From: Streptomyces sp. BHT-5-2
Lineage (GTDB): Bacteria > Actinomycetota > Actinomycetes > Streptomycetales > Streptomycetaceae
NCBI RefSeq assembly: GCF_019774615.1
Contig: NZ_CP081496.1
Location: 496,001 to 560,000, forward strand
Reading direction: 5' to 3'
DNA length: 64,000 nucleotides
Part shown: positions 63,345-64,000 of the stretch, in pieces
Numbering within the stretch: position 1 is the first letter of the stretch
Layout: each line of letters opens with the position of its first letter
Translations under genes and position numbers: made by a program
Notes under the pieces: model-generated
The model's input: only the letters and a program-made list of their open reading frames with translations
Databases searched by the model: none
Told to the model about the DNA's origin: nothing

Positions 63345-64000
63345 AAGTGCCAAGGGTACTCACGCGCGGCGCGGGCCGGGAGCGTCGGCCCGCCGCCAGA
63401 TGCACCAGCAGTCCCAGGGCCGCGACGCCGGCCGCCGCCCAGGGGAGCGCCGCCGGCGGCAGGCCCGCCGCCAGGGCCAGTCCGCCGAGCGCCGAGCCGA
63501 CCGCACTGCCCAGATAGAGGGCCGAGTTGTTCAGCGCGAGGGCGACCGTGCCGCGCTGCTCGCCCGCCTGGAGCAGCCGGTGCTGCTGCGGCACCTGGAA
63601 GGCCCAGCCGGCCGCGCCCCAGGCGACCAGCGCGGCCGCCGCGCCGGGCAGCGCCACGTCCGCCAGGGTGGGCAGCAGGGCCTGGGCGGCGGCGACCACC
63701 AGCAGCACCGCGCCGGCCAGCGTCCGCACCCGCCCGGTGCGGTCCACCAGCGGCCCGGCCAGCACACTCCCCAGGACGCCGCCGGCGCCCCAGGCCCACA
63801 GATAGGGGGTGACCTCGTGGACGCCGCCGGCCGCGGCCAGCACCGGCGCGAGATAGGTGTAGAGGCCGAGGCTTGCCACCGCGGCGAGGAAGGAGACGGT
63901 GACGACGGGCGCCACGTTGCGGTCGGCGATGGCCGCCAGCCGGGCCCGCACCGGGACGGCGGGCGCCGCGGGGACCTGCGGCAGCAGCGCCGCCAGCCCG
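63331..64000 (-). CDS. MFS transporter, C-terminal part (5' end outside window)
   Basis: The last about 223 residues of a major facilitator, cut by the right edge. Six hydrophobic segments are visible, with 'GPLVDRTGRVR' resembling the MFS loop 8-9 motif and 'GLALAAGLPPAALPWAAAGVAALGLL' near the end; 'NNSALYLGSAVGSALGG' is typical of drug:H+ antiporter-1 proteins of the arabinose-efflux/AraJ-like group. Ends 14 bases inside the DUF3039 gene. Substrate cannot be inferred. Confidence 0.85.
   Translation of the reverse strand, partial: GLAALLPQVPAAPAVPVRARLAAIADRNVAPVVTVSFLAAVASLGLYTYLAPVLAAAGGVHEVTPYLWAWGAGGVLGSVLAGPLVDRTGRVRTLAGAVLLVVAAAQALLPTLADVALPGAAAALVAWGAAGWAFQVPQQHRLLQAGEQRGTVALALNNSALYLGSAVGSALGGLALAAGLPPAALPWAAAGVAALGLLVHLAAGRRSRPAPRVSTLGTYEHS

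Overview
The window is Streptomyces chromosome. Evidence: very high G+C with strong third-position G/C bias, frequent GTG starts, an SsgA-like sporulation protein (35339-35812), actinobacterial families (DUF3618, DUF3039, DUF2017, RDD) and DasR-type operators in front of N-acetylglucosamine transport genes. Gene order over much of the window (rdgB, rph, nagF/nagE1/nagE2, cysM/cysO/mec, clpS, ssgG, hpd and its regulator, an IclR gene) resembles the conserved core of Streptomyces chromosomes as I remember it. That comparison is from memory and was not computed. I see no rRNA, CRISPR array, transposase or integrase.

1-9.6 kb: two ABC-2 export permeases (one cut by the left edge); a class A penicillin-binding protein; a guanidinium exporter behind a guanidine-III riboswitch; a GroES-like protein; a DUF3618 membrane protein; a Bcp peroxiredoxin; an exported protein co-transcribed with a histidine kinase that has no response regulator beside it; and an MHS-type MFS transporter. 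9.7-11.2 kb: two overlapping paralogous HNH nuclease genes followed at once by a short-variable-loop tRNA with a UAG anticodon. 11.2-16.6 kb: rdgB, a lipoprotein, rph, and the GlcNAc phosphotransferase genes nagF / nagE1 / nagE2 with two dre operators.

16.8-20.5 kb is the most unusual region: a 72-residue ribosomal peptide precursor with three cysteines, a hairpin terminator/attenuator, a C39-peptidase ABC transporter, and a family 2 glycosyltransferase overlapping it. This is the gene set of a glycocin (glycosylated bacteriocin, as in sublancin or glycocin F), here in an actinomycete. 20.5-24 kb holds an MBL-fold hydrolase and the CysO-dependent cysteine pathway (cysM, cysO, mec), with a Cys-containing leader peptide upstream of cysO.

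24-40 kb: amino acid permease, DUF2017 and ClpS, NAD salvage genes (pncB, pncA), a secreted M6 metalloprotease, two RDD membrane proteins, the SsgG-type regulator, a flavin disulfide oxidoreductase and several hypotheticals. 40-50 kb: a GlcD-like FAD oxidase, 4-hydroxyphenylpyruvate dioxygenase divergent from its AsnC/Lrp regulator, a four-gene OpuC-type osmoprotectant importer, a Lon-like protease and an IclR regulator. 50-64 kb: a helicase, an MFS exporter, an alpha/beta hydrolase, tRNA-Cys, a three-subunit molybdenum hydroxylase with two odd subunits, a GH20 hexosaminidase, a DUF3039 protein and the end of another MFS gene cut by the right edge.
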